Shown here: positions 41,966 to 50,140 of the stretch, piece after piece
How the letters are laid out: each line of letters opens with the position of its first letter
Position numbering within the stretch: position 1 is the first letter of the stretch
From: Calditrichota bacterium
GTDB taxonomy: Bacteria > Zhuqueibacterota > Zhuqueibacteria > Thermofontimicrobiales > Thermofontimicrobiaceae
Length of the DNA: 64,000 bases
Reading direction: 5' to 3'
Assembly (NCBI GenBank): GCA_013152715.1
Contig: JAADFU010000087.1
Location: 4,516-68,515, forward strand
Notes under the pieces: model-generated
Told to the model about the DNA's origin: nothing
The model's database searches: none
Seen by the model: the letters and a program-made list of their open reading frames with translations, nothing else
Program-made: the position numbers and the translations under genes

Positions 41966-43174
41966 TTAAGCTGAAATAACTTCAATTTTGGCCGGATCTG
42001 CAACTCCTATTCCCAGCCTCTCTGCGTAACGCAAATATTCGGTGAATCGCGGATGTTCGTTCACTTTAACGCCCATTTCTTTTCTTTTTTGCACCAGCAA
42101 ATTGTGACAGGTCATGTCCAGCGCGAAAGGGTCCGTGGCAAAAAAGAGCGTGTTGTACGTGTAAGTGAATTTCGCGTTAGGGCCGGGGCCGCCATCGTAC
42201 TGGGCGCGCAAACCATCGGTGATGTTCAGTACCAGTTTGTCGCGGATCACCGGAAATGCCAGCACTTCGGTGCAGACGTCAAAAAATAACGGCCGGTGCA
42301 AACGATTGGTGTTGCAAACGGAGCCGTAGCCCAAATTTTTCGTCGCCATGGAAATGCCGTTTCCCGTATTTTTGAACACCGGAATATTGATGATTTTTGT
42401 CAGCTTCTGCGTGAGTAATTTTCCGAAATAGGAATATTTGCCATTGACAACGTGTTGGTTCAAATAGGCGAGATCTTTAGGACCTTCGACATCGACCCAG
42501 TAGTAAACTTTCTGGTCGAAATTGTCGAGGCTGACATGTTTGCCGTCTTTTCGCAGCCAGCGGCTGTTGTCGCTCGTTTTGCCCATGGCAGCTTCCTCGT
42601 CCATGGTTTGCAGCCCTTCAATTTTGACGCCAGGAAAATTTTCTGCTGTGAAGCCGGCGTCCGCCAGCATGTAATCGAAACGATCCCAAATGACGATATT
42701 TTTTCGGGAAAGGCCGTTTTCGGTAAGCCAGTCGATGACCGCGCGGACAACTTCCAGCCGCGTGCTGATGAGACCGGCGCCCACAGGATTGACTTTGATG
42801 CCGACGATGTCCTTTTTGTCGAAAAATAAACCGAAGCCCTCTGCCGCGCTTTTCCCTGTCAATTTTTCAATGCCGTTGAAAACCATTTCTCGGACAACTT
42901 GCTGGTCAAATTTTTCATCTTTGGTGGCACTATCATTTTGAGTTTTTACGACTTTTCCGGGGAATTTGCCGGGTAGCGAAAATGGAGTTTTGGGAATCGC
43001 CAGCGCCTCTTCCACATTTGTTTTCGGACGCGCCGGGTTTTTGGTCTGTTCCTTTGCCCAAATCGCCGGTGTACCCAGCACAATGCCCGTGCCGATGGCG
43101 CTGCCTGTTCGCAAAAATGTTCGTCTGGTCATGATTGAAAAATTTGGCATGGATCGATAGGGTTGTTTTTTCAT
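41966..43174 (-). CDS. DUF362-domain protein with Tat signal
   Basis: From ATG 43174 (GGAG 8 nt upstream) the product has 402 residues. A twin-arginine signal is present: TRRTFLRTGSAIGTGIVLG. The mature part has VREMVFNGIEKLTGKSAAEG, DIVGIKVNPVGAGLISTRLE, VVRAVIDWLTENGLSRKNIV, TKIINIPVFKNTGNGISMAT and NGRY-like loops of the DUF362 family. DUF362 members often bind a cofactor or act beside ferredoxin domains, but here no Fe-S motif is present. Tat export implies folding with a cofactor in the cytoplasm. Function is unknown; it is paired with the downstream DUF6599 gene. Confidence 0.83.
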   Translation of the reverse strand: MKKQPYRSMPNFSIMTRRTFLRTGSAIGTGIVLGTPAIWAKEQTKNPARPKTNVEEALAIPKTPFSLPGKFPGKVVKTQNDSATKDEKFDQQVVREMVFNGIEKLTGKSAAEGFGLFFDKKDIVGIKVNPVGAGLISTRLEVVRAVIDWLTENGLSRKNIVIWDRFDYMLADAGFTAENFPGVKIEGLQTMDEEAAMGKTSDNSRWLRKDGKHVSLDNFDQKVYYWVDVEGPKDLAYLNQHVVNGKYSYFGKLLTQKLTKIINIPVFKNTGNGISMATKNLGYGSVCNTNRLHRPLFFDVCTEVLAFPVIRDKLVLNITDGLRAQYDGGPGPNAKFTYTYNTLFFATDPFALDMTCHNLLVQKRKEMGVKVNEHPRFTEYLRYAERLGIGVADPAKIEVISA

Positions 43175-43241
43175 GGCGGAACTCCGATTTATTGATAATT
43201 TAGCAAATTTTTTGCAGAATTTTAGGATGGAGCGCGTCATT

Positions 43242-43286
43242 AAAAAAAGCAAAGCGACGTTGCCACTGTTGGGGTTCACGTCGCTT
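43242..43286 (-). terminator. Rho-independent terminator of the cold-shock gene
   Basis: Leftward, AAGCGACGT and ACGTCGCTT form a perfect 9-bp stem with a 17-nt loop and are followed by GCTTTTTTT. It starts about 20 nt after the cold-shock gene stop. Confidence 0.82.
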
Positions 43287-43307
43287 CAAGTTTTTCTTTT
43301 GTCGCTC

Positions 43308-43520
43308 TCAAGAAAGCGGCACAACATCTTGAGCCTGAGGCCCCTTTTCAGTTTCCTCAATAGAAAATTCAACTTTTTCGTCAGCTTCGAGCGCACGAAA
43401 GCCGGCGCCGCGGATCGCAGTGTAATGAACAAAAATGTCATCTCCGTCTTCGCGCGTAATGAAACCGAAGCCTTTCAGTTTGTTGAACCATTTGACCGTA
43501 CCGGTTACTCGCTCTGCCAC
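43308..43520 (-). CDS. csp: Cold-shock protein (CspA family)
   Basis: The most likely start is GTG 43520, because AAGGAGGTGA, a near-perfect anti-16S match, lies 8-9 nt upstream. That match would be inside the coding sequence if translation began at the upstream ATG 43541. The product is then 70 residues, the normal CspA length. The RNP motifs are [18 protein letters not shown] (RNP1 KGFGFI) and DIFVHYTAI (RNP2 VFVH-type), and the end QAQDVVPL is standard. It binds single-stranded RNA/DNA and melts secondary structure. A strong terminator follows. Confidence 0.92.
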   Translation of the reverse strand: MAERVTGTVKWFNKLKGFGFITREDGDDIFVHYTAIRGAGFRALEADEKVEFSIEETEKGPQAQDVVPLS

Positions 43521-43711
43521 CGAAAGTTTCACCTCCTTCATTGAATGAGCATGGCACAAAGAAATTTAACCGCAATTGCAAAATTATCAAAATTTTGCGA
43601 TTTTGACATTTTTTGCAATTAAAAATAACAAAATTTTGTGAAAATGTCAAGAAAAAAATGAAGAAAGTTGCGATTAAAATCCCATGCGCCCATTGCTGCA
43701 AACAACAAAAA

Positions 43712-44458
43712 CTAAGCGCTTTCAATAGCTTTGTGCAATTTAACCGGTTTCCGCCGGACTTTTTTTCGGACGCGCAAATTGAGCATTTCCACCAGAAAAG
43801 AGAATGCCATGGCAAAATAGATGTAGCCTTTGGGAATGTGAAAATTGAGCCCTTCTCCCAAGAGCGAGACGCCCACTAAAATCAAAAAACTCAGTGCGAG
43901 CATTTTTATTGTTGGATGCGCGTCCACGAAATTGCCGATCGCGCGCGCTGCAAGCATCATAACTCCCACAGCGAGCACAATGGCAATGATCATCACTGCC
44001 AACTGCTCCGCCAGACCTACGGCTGTAATCACGGAATCGAGAGAAAAAATGATGTCTAACAGGGAAATTTGCATGACGACGCTGAAGAAACTGGCTGATT
44101 TGGTGGCTTCTGATTCGGTTTCGTCTCCCTCGAGAGCGGTGTGAATTTCGTGAGTACTCTTTGCCAGCAAAAACAATCCACCGGCAATCAGAATGAGATC
44201 TCTCCCGGAAAATTCCCAACGCCAGAGAAAAAACAGCGGCTGAGAAAGGGTCATGATCCAGCTCAGTACCAGCAGCAGTAAAATTCTCGTTATCATTGCC
44301 AGCGCCAGCCCGATGGAGCGGGCTTTATTTCTGACCTGAAGGGGTAATTTCCCCACGATGATTGAGATAAAGATGATATTGTCTATTCCTAAAACAATTT
44401 CCAGCGCGGTTAGTGTAAATAAGGCAATCCACGCTTCCGGTGAAGTGATCCAATTCAT
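43712..44458 (-). CDS. TerC-family integral membrane protein
   Basis: The 248-residue protein has seven or eight membrane helices. Key Asp-containing helices of the TerC family are visible: ALTALEIVLGIDNIIFISII near 17-36, and ISLLDIIFSLDSVITAVGLA in the second half. A polar loop (THEIHTALEGDETESEATKS) separates the two repeats. TerC proteins are linked to tellurite resistance and to metal (manganese) efflux or co-translocational metalation of exoenzymes. The gene stands alone between the cold-shock and ParB-like genes. Confidence 0.9.
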   Translation of the reverse strand: MNWITSPEAWIALFTLTALEIVLGIDNIIFISIIVGKLPLQVRNKARSIGLALAMITRILLLLVLSWIMTLSQPLFFLWRWEFSGRDLILIAGGLFLLAKSTHEIHTALEGDETESEATKSASFFSVVMQISLLDIIFSLDSVITAVGLAEQLAVMIIAIVLAVGVMMLAARAIGNFVDAHPTIKMLALSFLILVGVSLLGEGLNFHIPKGYIYFAMAFSFLVEMLNLRVRKKVRRKPVKLHKAIESA

Positions 44459-44630
44459 TTTTTTTCCAGAAATTTAGTTCAAATATTTTTTTGAAAATTT
44501 GCGCTGCTAACCAGCTATTTTGTCCGGACACTTATCCCGAAAAAGAATCGGTAGATTTTCTCATTGCCGGCGGTGAGAAAATAAATTTTTGATAAATCGA
44601 GACAGGTAATCTTTTTTTACCTGGAATCCG

Positions 44631-45053
44631 CTAATTTTTTGTTTTCAGATTTTTTCTTCCATGAAATAAATGGCGGAAAAATTCCACAATAAATTTAAAA
44701 ATATTGAAAAAGCGAAATCTCTTAGGTGGATTCAAAAGTGTCTGACGCTTTCTTTCGTAGGCCTGGATATCGACTTCAGTCAAGTCTTTTCGCCCGATAT
44801 TTTCGTGGTATTCCACTTCGATTTTTTTCAATTCGTCGTCGCCGGTGTGCACCATGATGGCGTCGATTTCTTTCCAGTCTAATTGACGGCAGGCGTTCAG
44901 ACGGCGGAATCCGCTCAAAAGTTCATACTCTTCATTAATGATGATGGGATTCAGCAGACCGACCTGACGAATGGAGCTTTTGAGCTCAGAGAGATCGTGC
45001 AGTTCTTGACGAATGCGGTCAGTAATTATCACATCGTCGATTTTGACTTTCAT
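44631..45053 (-). CDS. ParB N-terminal-like domain protein
   Basis: ATG 45053 follows GGAGGTG by 3-5 nt; the product has 140 residues. Residues 1-85 form a ParB/sulfiredoxin-like domain: SELKSSIRQVGLLNPIIINE, EYELLSGFRRLNACRQLDWK (the G-x-RRLxA box) and VEYHENIGRKDLTEVDI. No helix-turn-helix or dimerisation domain of true ParB follows. The rest is a short basic, aromatic helix (RFRFFNIFKFIVEFFRHLFHG) that could be amphipathic and membrane-contacting. This is not the chromosome-partition ParB. Function unknown; CTP or nucleic-acid binding is possible. Confidence 0.8.
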   Translation of the reverse strand: MKVKIDDVIITDRIRQELHDLSELKSSIRQVGLLNPIIINEEYELLSGFRRLNACRQLDWKEIDAIMVHTGDDELKKIEVEYHENIGRKDLTEVDIQAYERKRQTLLNPPKRFRFFNIFKFIVEFFRHLFHGRKNLKTKN

Positions 45054-45140
45054 TTTCACCTCCGATGGGTAAAACGCGTTTGAGGTCTGGGTTTGGGTTC
45101 AGTGAATTTGTGTCGATTTTTTTGTTTTAATTTTTTGCCA

Positions 45141-46820
45141 TTATTTTTGAAATACAATTTTCCCCCCAACAATAGTCATCACAACCTGCACATTGCGAAT
45201 TTGTTCCGGCGGAATAGCAAAAATATCCTGATCCAGTATTACAAGATCGGCTAATTTTCCGGGTTCGAGCGAGCCTTTGATTTTTTCATCGAAAGAAGCA
45301 TAAGCCGCATTGATCGTGTAGGCGCGGAGGGCTTGTTCGACGGAAATTTTTTGCTCCGCAATCCAGCCATCCGAATGTTTTCCATCAAGCGTCCGCCTCG
45401 TCACTGCGGCATAAATGCCCATGATCGGATTCGGGGGCGCCACGTACCAGTCGCTGCCAAACGTTAATTTTGTGCCGCTGTCCAGCAGCGATTTGAGCGC
45501 GTGAGTTGTTTTTGCCCGCTCGTGTCCGATGACTTTTTCCGCCCACCTGCCGTCGTCGATGAGATGATAGGGTTGGGTGCTGGCGATAATTCCCAATTTC
45601 CCGAATCTGGGAATATCTTCGCTGCGCAAATGCTGCGCGTGCTCGATGCGAAAGCGGCGATCTCGTTCTCCGTTTTCAGAGATTACACGTTCGTAGATGT
45701 CCAGCAAAATATGATTGGCGCGATCGCCGATGGCGTGAACAATGGGTTGCAAGCCCAATTTATCCGCCTGACTAATCCAATGGTAGAGCGAATCCGGTGA
45801 ATTTAGCAGAAGACCGTTGTTGTCCGGCGCGTCCAGAAAGGGTTCGAAAAATGCGGCAGTGTGCGAACCCAGGGAGCCGTCAGCAAATCCCTTCAATCCG
45901 CCGCTTTTGAGCCACGGATTGCCGGCGCCATTTTTTTGAATGAATTGGTGCAATTTTTTGAACGAAGAAATGGGAACAGCAGCGTAAATTCTTGTCGTGA
46001 GCAGATCTCTCTTGAGCGCGTGTTGAAAAACGTGCACATCTTCCCACGTTCCCATGTGATGAACTGAAGTGACGCCATTTTGTGCAAGATATGCCTGGGC
46101 ATTTTGCAGAGCGCGATTTTTCATTTTTTCGCTCGGCTCGGCGACAAATTTTTCAATGAGCGTCATGGCGTTGTCTTTGAAAATGCCGGTGGGATTTCCC
46201 TGACTATCGCGGGCAATTGTTCCCCCTGAAACATCTTCTGTCGCGGCACAAATGCCGGCAATTTCCATCGCTTTGCTATTCGCCAGCGCCATGTGTCCGT
46301 CGAGCCGACTGAGCCACACCGGATTGTGCCGCGTCACGCTATCGATCCATTCCGCTGCTGGCAATTGGCCGCCCCAGAGCGAGTGATCCCAGTCGCCGCC
46401 GGTAATCCAGACGCCTGAAGGCAATGTTTTGGCAAATTCGGCGACTCGCTCGACAAAAACTTTTTTGGAATTTGCATCTCGCAATTGCACCGAAGCTAAA
46501 CGACAGCCGCCTTCCAAAAGATGGAGGTGAGAATCAATGAAACCGGGCGCGATCATTTTGCCCTCAGCGTCGATGATGCGGGTATTTTCGTCCACGAAGG
46601 GCTGTATTTCAGCATTGCTTCCCACGGCGATGATCGTTGTATTTTCAATGGCAATGGCTTGTGCGAAAGGTTTTTCCGGAGCGCCAGTCCACACGCGAGC
46701 GTTCAAAATAACGAGGCGATTTTTATTATCTGAAGGCTTGGGAATAACTGAAAACGTCAAAAAAAGTGCGCTCAAAATGAAAACCAGTAACGGAAACATC
46801 GGCGAAGCAGCGCAAATCAT
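45141..46820 (-). CDS. YtcJ-like amidohydrolase (amidohydro_3)
   Basis: The 559-residue protein has an N-terminal membrane anchor or signal segment (PLLVFILSALFLTFSVIP). The amidohydrolase barrel has IDAEGKMIAPGFIDSHLHLL with the HxH motif, GGDWDHSLWGG, VTSVHHMGTW, GLKGFADGSLGSHTAAF, LQPIVHAIGDRANHILLDIY, FRIEHAQHL, and KLTFGSDWYVAPPNPIMGIY. The end SLEPGKLADLVILDQDIFAI is the usual small beta domain. Members hydrolyse amides or related bonds; the substrate of the YtcJ group is largely unknown. AAAGGG lies 8 nt before the start. It reads divergently from the iron/peroxide operon. Confidence 0.88.
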   Translation of the reverse strand: MICAASPMFPLLVFILSALFLTFSVIPKPSDNKNRLVILNARVWTGAPEKPFAQAIAIENTTIIAVGSNAEIQPFVDENTRIIDAEGKMIAPGFIDSHLHLLEGGCRLASVQLRDANSKKVFVERVAEFAKTLPSGVWITGGDWDHSLWGGQLPAAEWIDSVTRHNPVWLSRLDGHMALANSKAMEIAGICAATEDVSGGTIARDSQGNPTGIFKDNAMTLIEKFVAEPSEKMKNRALQNAQAYLAQNGVTSVHHMGTWEDVHVFQHALKRDLLTTRIYAAVPISSFKKLHQFIQKNGAGNPWLKSGGLKGFADGSLGSHTAAFFEPFLDAPDNNGLLLNSPDSLYHWISQADKLGLQPIVHAIGDRANHILLDIYERVISENGERDRRFRIEHAQHLRSEDIPRFGKLGIIASTQPYHLIDDGRWAEKVIGHERAKTTHALKSLLDSGTKLTFGSDWYVAPPNPIMGIYAAVTRRTLDGKHSDGWIAEQKISVEQALRAYTINAAYASFDEKIKGSLEPGKLADLVILDQDIFAIPPEQIRNVQVVMTIVGGKIVFQK

Positions 46821-47035
46821 TCGGATTCCCTTTCATTGGACTAATTGATAGCGAAAAATAGGCTCATGCAATTCGAAATGATTTTCAATTTAATAAAATA
46901 AGTCAAGAATGTCAATAGTCAAACGCAAATTTTCTTCAGTGACTTTAAATTTTATTGAACATGCAGTCTATTTTGAAGATGCCGACTAATGGCATTTTCG
47001 AGTTGAAGTTTTTTTCCCACAGATAAAAAAAATAC

Positions 47036-47064
47036 TTGCTTTTGAAATTAATTTAATTTATATT
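47036..47064 (+). promoter_or_regulatory. Sigma70-like promoter of the Fur-family regulator
   Basis: TTGCTT (47036-47041), a 17-nt spacer and TATATT (47059-47064) stand about 45 nt before the regulator's ATG. The adjoining inverted repeat begins directly after the -10 box. Confidence 0.65.
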
Positions 47065-47099
47065 CATTTTAAATTGATAGTCATTCTTAATTTAAAATG
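47065..47099. promoter_or_regulatory. Inverted repeat, likely operator for autoregulation
   Basis: CATTTTAAATT and AATTTAAAATG are perfect 11-base arms with a 13-nt spacer (GATAGTCATTCTT). The element lies between the -10 box and the ATG of the Fur-family gene, where a repressor would block initiation or early elongation. The spacer resembles half of a Fur box (GATAxTCAT). Confidence 0.6.
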
Positions 47100-47106
47100 C
47101 AGGCCT

Positions 47107-47523
47107 ATGGAACGATACAAAAAAATGCTCGTCGAGAAAGGAATTAAACCTACATTCCAGCGGATCAAAATTCTGGAGTACCTGGAAAAACATCATAACC
47201 ATCCGACTGTGGACATGATCTATAGCGCGCTCTACAAAAAAGTGCCCACTCTGTCAAAAACAACAGTGTACAACACCCTCGGTGTTTTGAGCAAACATGG
47301 GCTGGCGTCAGTTTTGTCCACTTTGGATTCCGAGGCCCATTACGAATATAATTTTGACTCTCATCACCATTTTATTTGTAAAGTTTGCCATCGAATCATC
47401 GATATCGACGTACCTTGTACTTTTCGTGAATTTGTCGAAGAACGGGGGCATAAAGTCGAGGAGGTGCACGGAAATTTTATCGGCATTTGCAAAGATTGCA
47501 TGGCAAAAATATCTAAAAAATAG
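47107..47523 (+). CDS. Fur-family transcriptional regulator (PerR-like)
   Basis: ATG 47107 gives 138 residues; a longer TTG start would lie inside the operator-like repeat. The winged helix covers residues 1-80 (KGIKPTFQRIKILEYLEKHH, LSKTTVYNTLGVLSKHGLAS). The metal-binding part has HYEYNFDSHHHFICKVCHRI with the HHHFxC-x2-C zinc site, and CKDCMAKISKK gives the second Cys pair. Histidines and acidic residues fit a PerR- or Fur-type regulatory site. Linked ferritin, rubrerythrin and ferritin-like genes make a peroxide/iron regulator the best reading. PerR versus Fur cannot be settled from sequence alone. Confidence 0.88.
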   Translation: MERYKKMLVEKGIKPTFQRIKILEYLEKHHNHPTVDMIYSALYKKVPTLSKTTVYNTLGVLSKHGLASVLSTLDSEAHYEYNFDSHHHFICKVCHRIIDIDVPCTFREFVEERGHKVEEVHGNFIGICKDCMAKISKK

Positions 47524-47543
47524 AGCAAGAATCGGAGGAAGTT

Positions 47544-48041
47544 ATGAGTGAAAATATGATCGACATACTGAAAGGTGCTATTTTGCTGGAGATTAATGGC
47601 AAAACATTTTATGAATCAGTAGCAAAACAAACCGGAAGCGAGAGCGTCAAAGATATTTTTGATACGATGGCCGCTGAAGAGCAAAAGCACATTGCCATTC
47701 TTTCTGATCATTACACCAAACTTGTCAAAAACGGAACCATTGAACCAAAAAAATATCAGGACACGCCGGATAGCGCGAGCTCAGCAGTGCTCATTGAGAA
47801 AATTTGCAATGAGATTAGCGGCGCTGATTTTGAAGCGGCGGCGATTTCCGCGGCAATGGCGATGGAAGAGAAAGCCGTCCAATATTACAGTGAGCGAGCC
47901 GAGACATCTAACGACGAAAATGAAGTTGCTCTTTTCCGTTGGCTGGCGAATTGGGAACGGACTCATTTGCAGTTTTTGAGCGATCTCGATCGCGAACTTA
48001 AAGAGCAAATCTGGAGCAATAATCAATTTTGGCCGATGTGA
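47544..48041 (+). CDS. Ferritin-like/rubrerythrin-domain protein without rubredoxin
   Basis: The 165-residue protein has a ferritin-like four-helix bundle with two E-x-x-H-type helices: GAILLEINGKTFYESVAKQT, FDTMAAEEQKHIAILSDHY, and later ISAAMAMEEKAVQYYSERAE with NWERTHLQFLSDLDREL. These are the diiron ligands of rubrerythrin-type proteins, but no C-terminal rubredoxin domain is present. It may be a peroxidase or iron-binding protein. CGGAGG precedes the start, 20 nt after the Fur-family gene, so it belongs to the same operon. Confidence 0.85.
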   Translation: MSENMIDILKGAILLEINGKTFYESVAKQTGSESVKDIFDTMAAEEQKHIAILSDHYTKLVKNGTIEPKKYQDTPDSASSAVLIEKICNEISGADFEAAAISAAMAMEEKAVQYYSERAETSNDENEVALFRWLANWERTHLQFLSDLDRELKEQIWSNNQFWPM

Positions 48042-48122
48042 TCCCTCGATGGCAACTGGAATTATTTTTGAAAAATTTAATTTTTTATTACAACTAATGA
48101 CAAAACTTATTGGAGGATTGTT

Positions 48123-48629
48123 ATGAAAAAAATGACTGAAAAATCATTGAGCGAAGCGTTTGCCGGCGAATCCATGGCGCACATGAAATACACGATTTTC
48201 GCCGAAGTCGCCCGAAAAGATGGCTACCCCAACATCGCTAAGTTGTTCGAAGCCATTGCTTATGCAGAGTTTGTCCATGCGAAGAATCATGCGAAAAATT
48301 TGGGCTACGTCAAGGGCACAATTGAAAATTTGCAAACAGGAATCGACGGCGAAAATTTTGAGGTAGAGGAGATGTATCCGGCTTACGATGCCATTGCCAA
48401 ATTGCAAGGTGAAAAAGATGCTGAAAGATCCATCCGCTACGCCGTAGAAGCGGAGAAAATTCACTCCAAATTTTATCAGGATGCCAAAGAATCAGCGAAA
48501 AAAGACAAAGACATGGATGTCCAATCTGTGTACGTCTGCCCGATTTGCGGCTACACCCATATCGACGATGACGTGCCTGACAACTGCCCTGTTTGTGGCG
48601 TGTCCAGCGACAAATTTGTTAAGTTTTAA
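48123..48629 (+). CDS. rbr: Rubrerythrin
   Basis: The 168-residue protein joins a diiron ferritin-like domain (residues 1-130; LSEAFAGESMAHMKYTIFAE, FEAIAYAEFVHAKNHAKN, YAVEAEKIHSKFY) to a C-terminal rubredoxin domain with CPICG (Cys139, Cys142) and CPVCG (Cys155, Cys158). It reduces hydrogen peroxide with electrons delivered through the rubredoxin iron, a typical anaerobe defence. TTGGAGG lies 8 nt before the ATG. It is the third gene of the Fur-linked operon. Confidence 0.93.
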   Translation: MKKMTEKSLSEAFAGESMAHMKYTIFAEVARKDGYPNIAKLFEAIAYAEFVHAKNHAKNLGYVKGTIENLQTGIDGENFEVEEMYPAYDAIAKLQGEKDAERSIRYAVEAEKIHSKFYQDAKESAKKDKDMDVQSVYVCPICGYTHIDDDVPDNCPVCGVSSDKFVKF

Positions 48630-48719
48630 TGCGCTGATTAGCGAATCTTTTTTTGATTTGGCTAATCAAATTGATTAGGTAAATAACGAAATTTAACGGT
48701 TAATTGAAGAGGTAGATTT

Positions 48720-49208
48720 ATGATTAGTGAAAAAATGGTCAAAGCGATCAATGAGCAGATAAAGCATGAATTGGAATCATCCTATCTTTATTTGTCAATG
48801 GCGGCTTATTTCCATGACGAAAGTTACGACGGAATGGCGAAGTGGATGAAATCTCAGGCGCAGGAAGAACTCGGACATGCGATGAAATTTTTCCAGCATT
48901 TGCAGGAGCGAGACGGCAGAATCGAATTGTTCGAACTGGCCCGGCCACAAAAAGAGTGGAAATCTCCCAAGGAAGCTTTCAAGGCGGCGTACGAACATGA
49001 AAAATTTATCACCCGAAAAATTCATGATCTGGCTGCATTAGCGGAGAGCGAAAAAGACTATGCCTCGTCTATCATGTTGCAATGGTTTATCACCGAGCAG
49101 GTGGAAGAAGAAGCCAACGCTTCTCAGGTCGTTCAATGGTTCGAAAGAATGGGCGACACTGGGCACGGCATGGTGATGCTCGATGTACAATTGGGAAAAC
49201 GTGAATAA
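48720..49208 (+). CDS. ftn: Bacterial non-heme ferritin
   Basis: The 162-residue protein is a standard Ftn: INEQIKHELESSYLYLSMAA (first Glu ligand), KWMKSQAQEELGHAMKFFQH with the E-x-x-H motif, and the C-terminal FITEQVEEEANASQVVQWFE. It should oxidise Fe(II) at the ferroxidase centre and store iron in a 24-mer. AAGAGGTAG precedes the ATG. A small stem (GATTAGC/GCTAATC) lies in the gap after the rubrerythrin gene. A strong terminator follows, so it closes the operon. Confidence 0.93.
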   Translation: MISEKMVKAINEQIKHELESSYLYLSMAAYFHDESYDGMAKWMKSQAQEELGHAMKFFQHLQERDGRIELFELARPQKEWKSPKEAFKAAYEHEKFITRKIHDLAALAESEKDYASSIMLQWFITEQVEEEANASQVVQWFERMGDTGHGMVMLDVQLGKRE

Positions 49209-49234
49209 CAACTGTAAAAATGAAAACGTACAAT

Positions 49235-49273
49235 AACAAAATATCCTCGACACTCATCGGGGATATTTTGTTT
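49235..49273 (+). terminator. Rho-independent terminator after the ferritin operon
   Basis: AACAAAATATCC and GGATATTTTGTT pair perfectly over 12 bases around a 14-nt loop, with T residues at the 3' end. It lies 26 nt after the ferritin stop. Confidence 0.8.
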
Positions 49274-49453
49274 ATGGCTCTGAAGTAACTGAGTTTGAGG
49301 GAAGTCATTAAGTGCTCAGATCAGAGGGATAATTAAAAAAAGAAAAAAATTTTTCTGAAAGTTTTTGAAATTTCAAAGAGTGCAGGAGTGAGTGAAAAAA
49401 TTTTGTCCAAAGTTAAGGTATTTCGCTCTGTGAGGATAAAATAGGGAGGGATT

Positions 49454-50140
49454 ATGGAACACGAACGCATTTGGTATTTAAAAAAATTTAATCTTCTGCA
49501 ATCTCTGAACCAGCAAGAAATGGAATCGCTCAGCAATATAGTCATCGATACACTGGTAAAGAAGAAGCAACCGGTTTATTTGGCAGGCGACCCCAACGAG
49601 TCGCTTTATTTTTTGAAAAAGGGAAGAGTGAAAGTTTCGCGCATCGACGAGTCAGGAAAAGAATACACGATAATTTTGCTGGAGCCTGGGGAGATTTTTG
49701 GTGAATTGGGTTTATTCAATGAAACGCCGCGAGAGACTACGGCGGTAGCTATGGAAGACAGCTTGATTTGTACCATGCGACGTCGGGATTTTGAGGATTT
49801 GCTGCAAAATAAACCGGAACTATCTCTCCGATTGAATAAATTGATTGGTTTCCGTTTTCGCCAAATTGAAAACAGGTTGGAAGAGTTGCTGTTCCGCGAT
49901 GTGCCTTCGCGGCTGGCGCGGCTCTTGCTCAGGTTAGCGGAAAAACATTTGCTGGAAACCAAACATGGGGAACGGATTAATATCAAGCTTACTCAGCAGG
50001 AATTGGCGAATCTAATAGGGGCGACACGAGAAATGACCAGTTCAGTGCTCAATAATTTTAAAAAATTGGGCTATATCAATTTCGAATCGAAATATATTTA
50101 CCTTACAAATCGAAAAGCGTTGCAAAAAATTGCGAGGTGA
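49454..50140 (+). CDS. Crp/Fnr-family transcriptional regulator
   Basis: The 228-residue protein begins after a strong AGGGAGGG site. The sensor barrel covers about 25-140 (KKQPVYLAGDPNESLYFLKK, GRVKVSRIDESGKEYTIILL, GEIFGELGLFNETPRETTAV). The GELGLFNxxPRExTAV segment is close to the cNMP-binding loop of CRP, including the Arg before the Ser/Thr position. The DNA-binding part is KLTQQELANLIGATREMTSS followed by VLNNFKKLGYI; the recognition helix has RE but Ser-Ser where CRP has a second Arg. No Fe-S cysteines are present. A cyclic-nucleotide or other small-ligand sensor is likely. Targets are unknown. Confidence 0.88.
   Translation: MEHERIWYLKKFNLLQSLNQQEMESLSNIVIDTLVKKKQPVYLAGDPNESLYFLKKGRVKVSRIDESGKEYTIILLEPGEIFGELGLFNETPRETTAVAMEDSLICTMRRRDFEDLLQNKPELSLRLNKLIGFRFRQIENRLEELLFRDVPSRLARLLLRLAEKHLLETKHGERINIKLTQQELANLIGATREMTSSVLNNFKKLGYINFESKYIYLTNRKALQKIAR

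Noticed and set aside
44600-44625. CAGGTAA/TTACCTG hairpin after the TerC/ParB gap
   Set aside because: Seven pairs with a T-rich loop but no T-run outside the stem on either strand; not called a terminator.
44631-45053. Chromosome-partition ParB / origin region
   Set aside because: No HTH, no parA, no parS-like palindrome and no dnaA boxes nearby.
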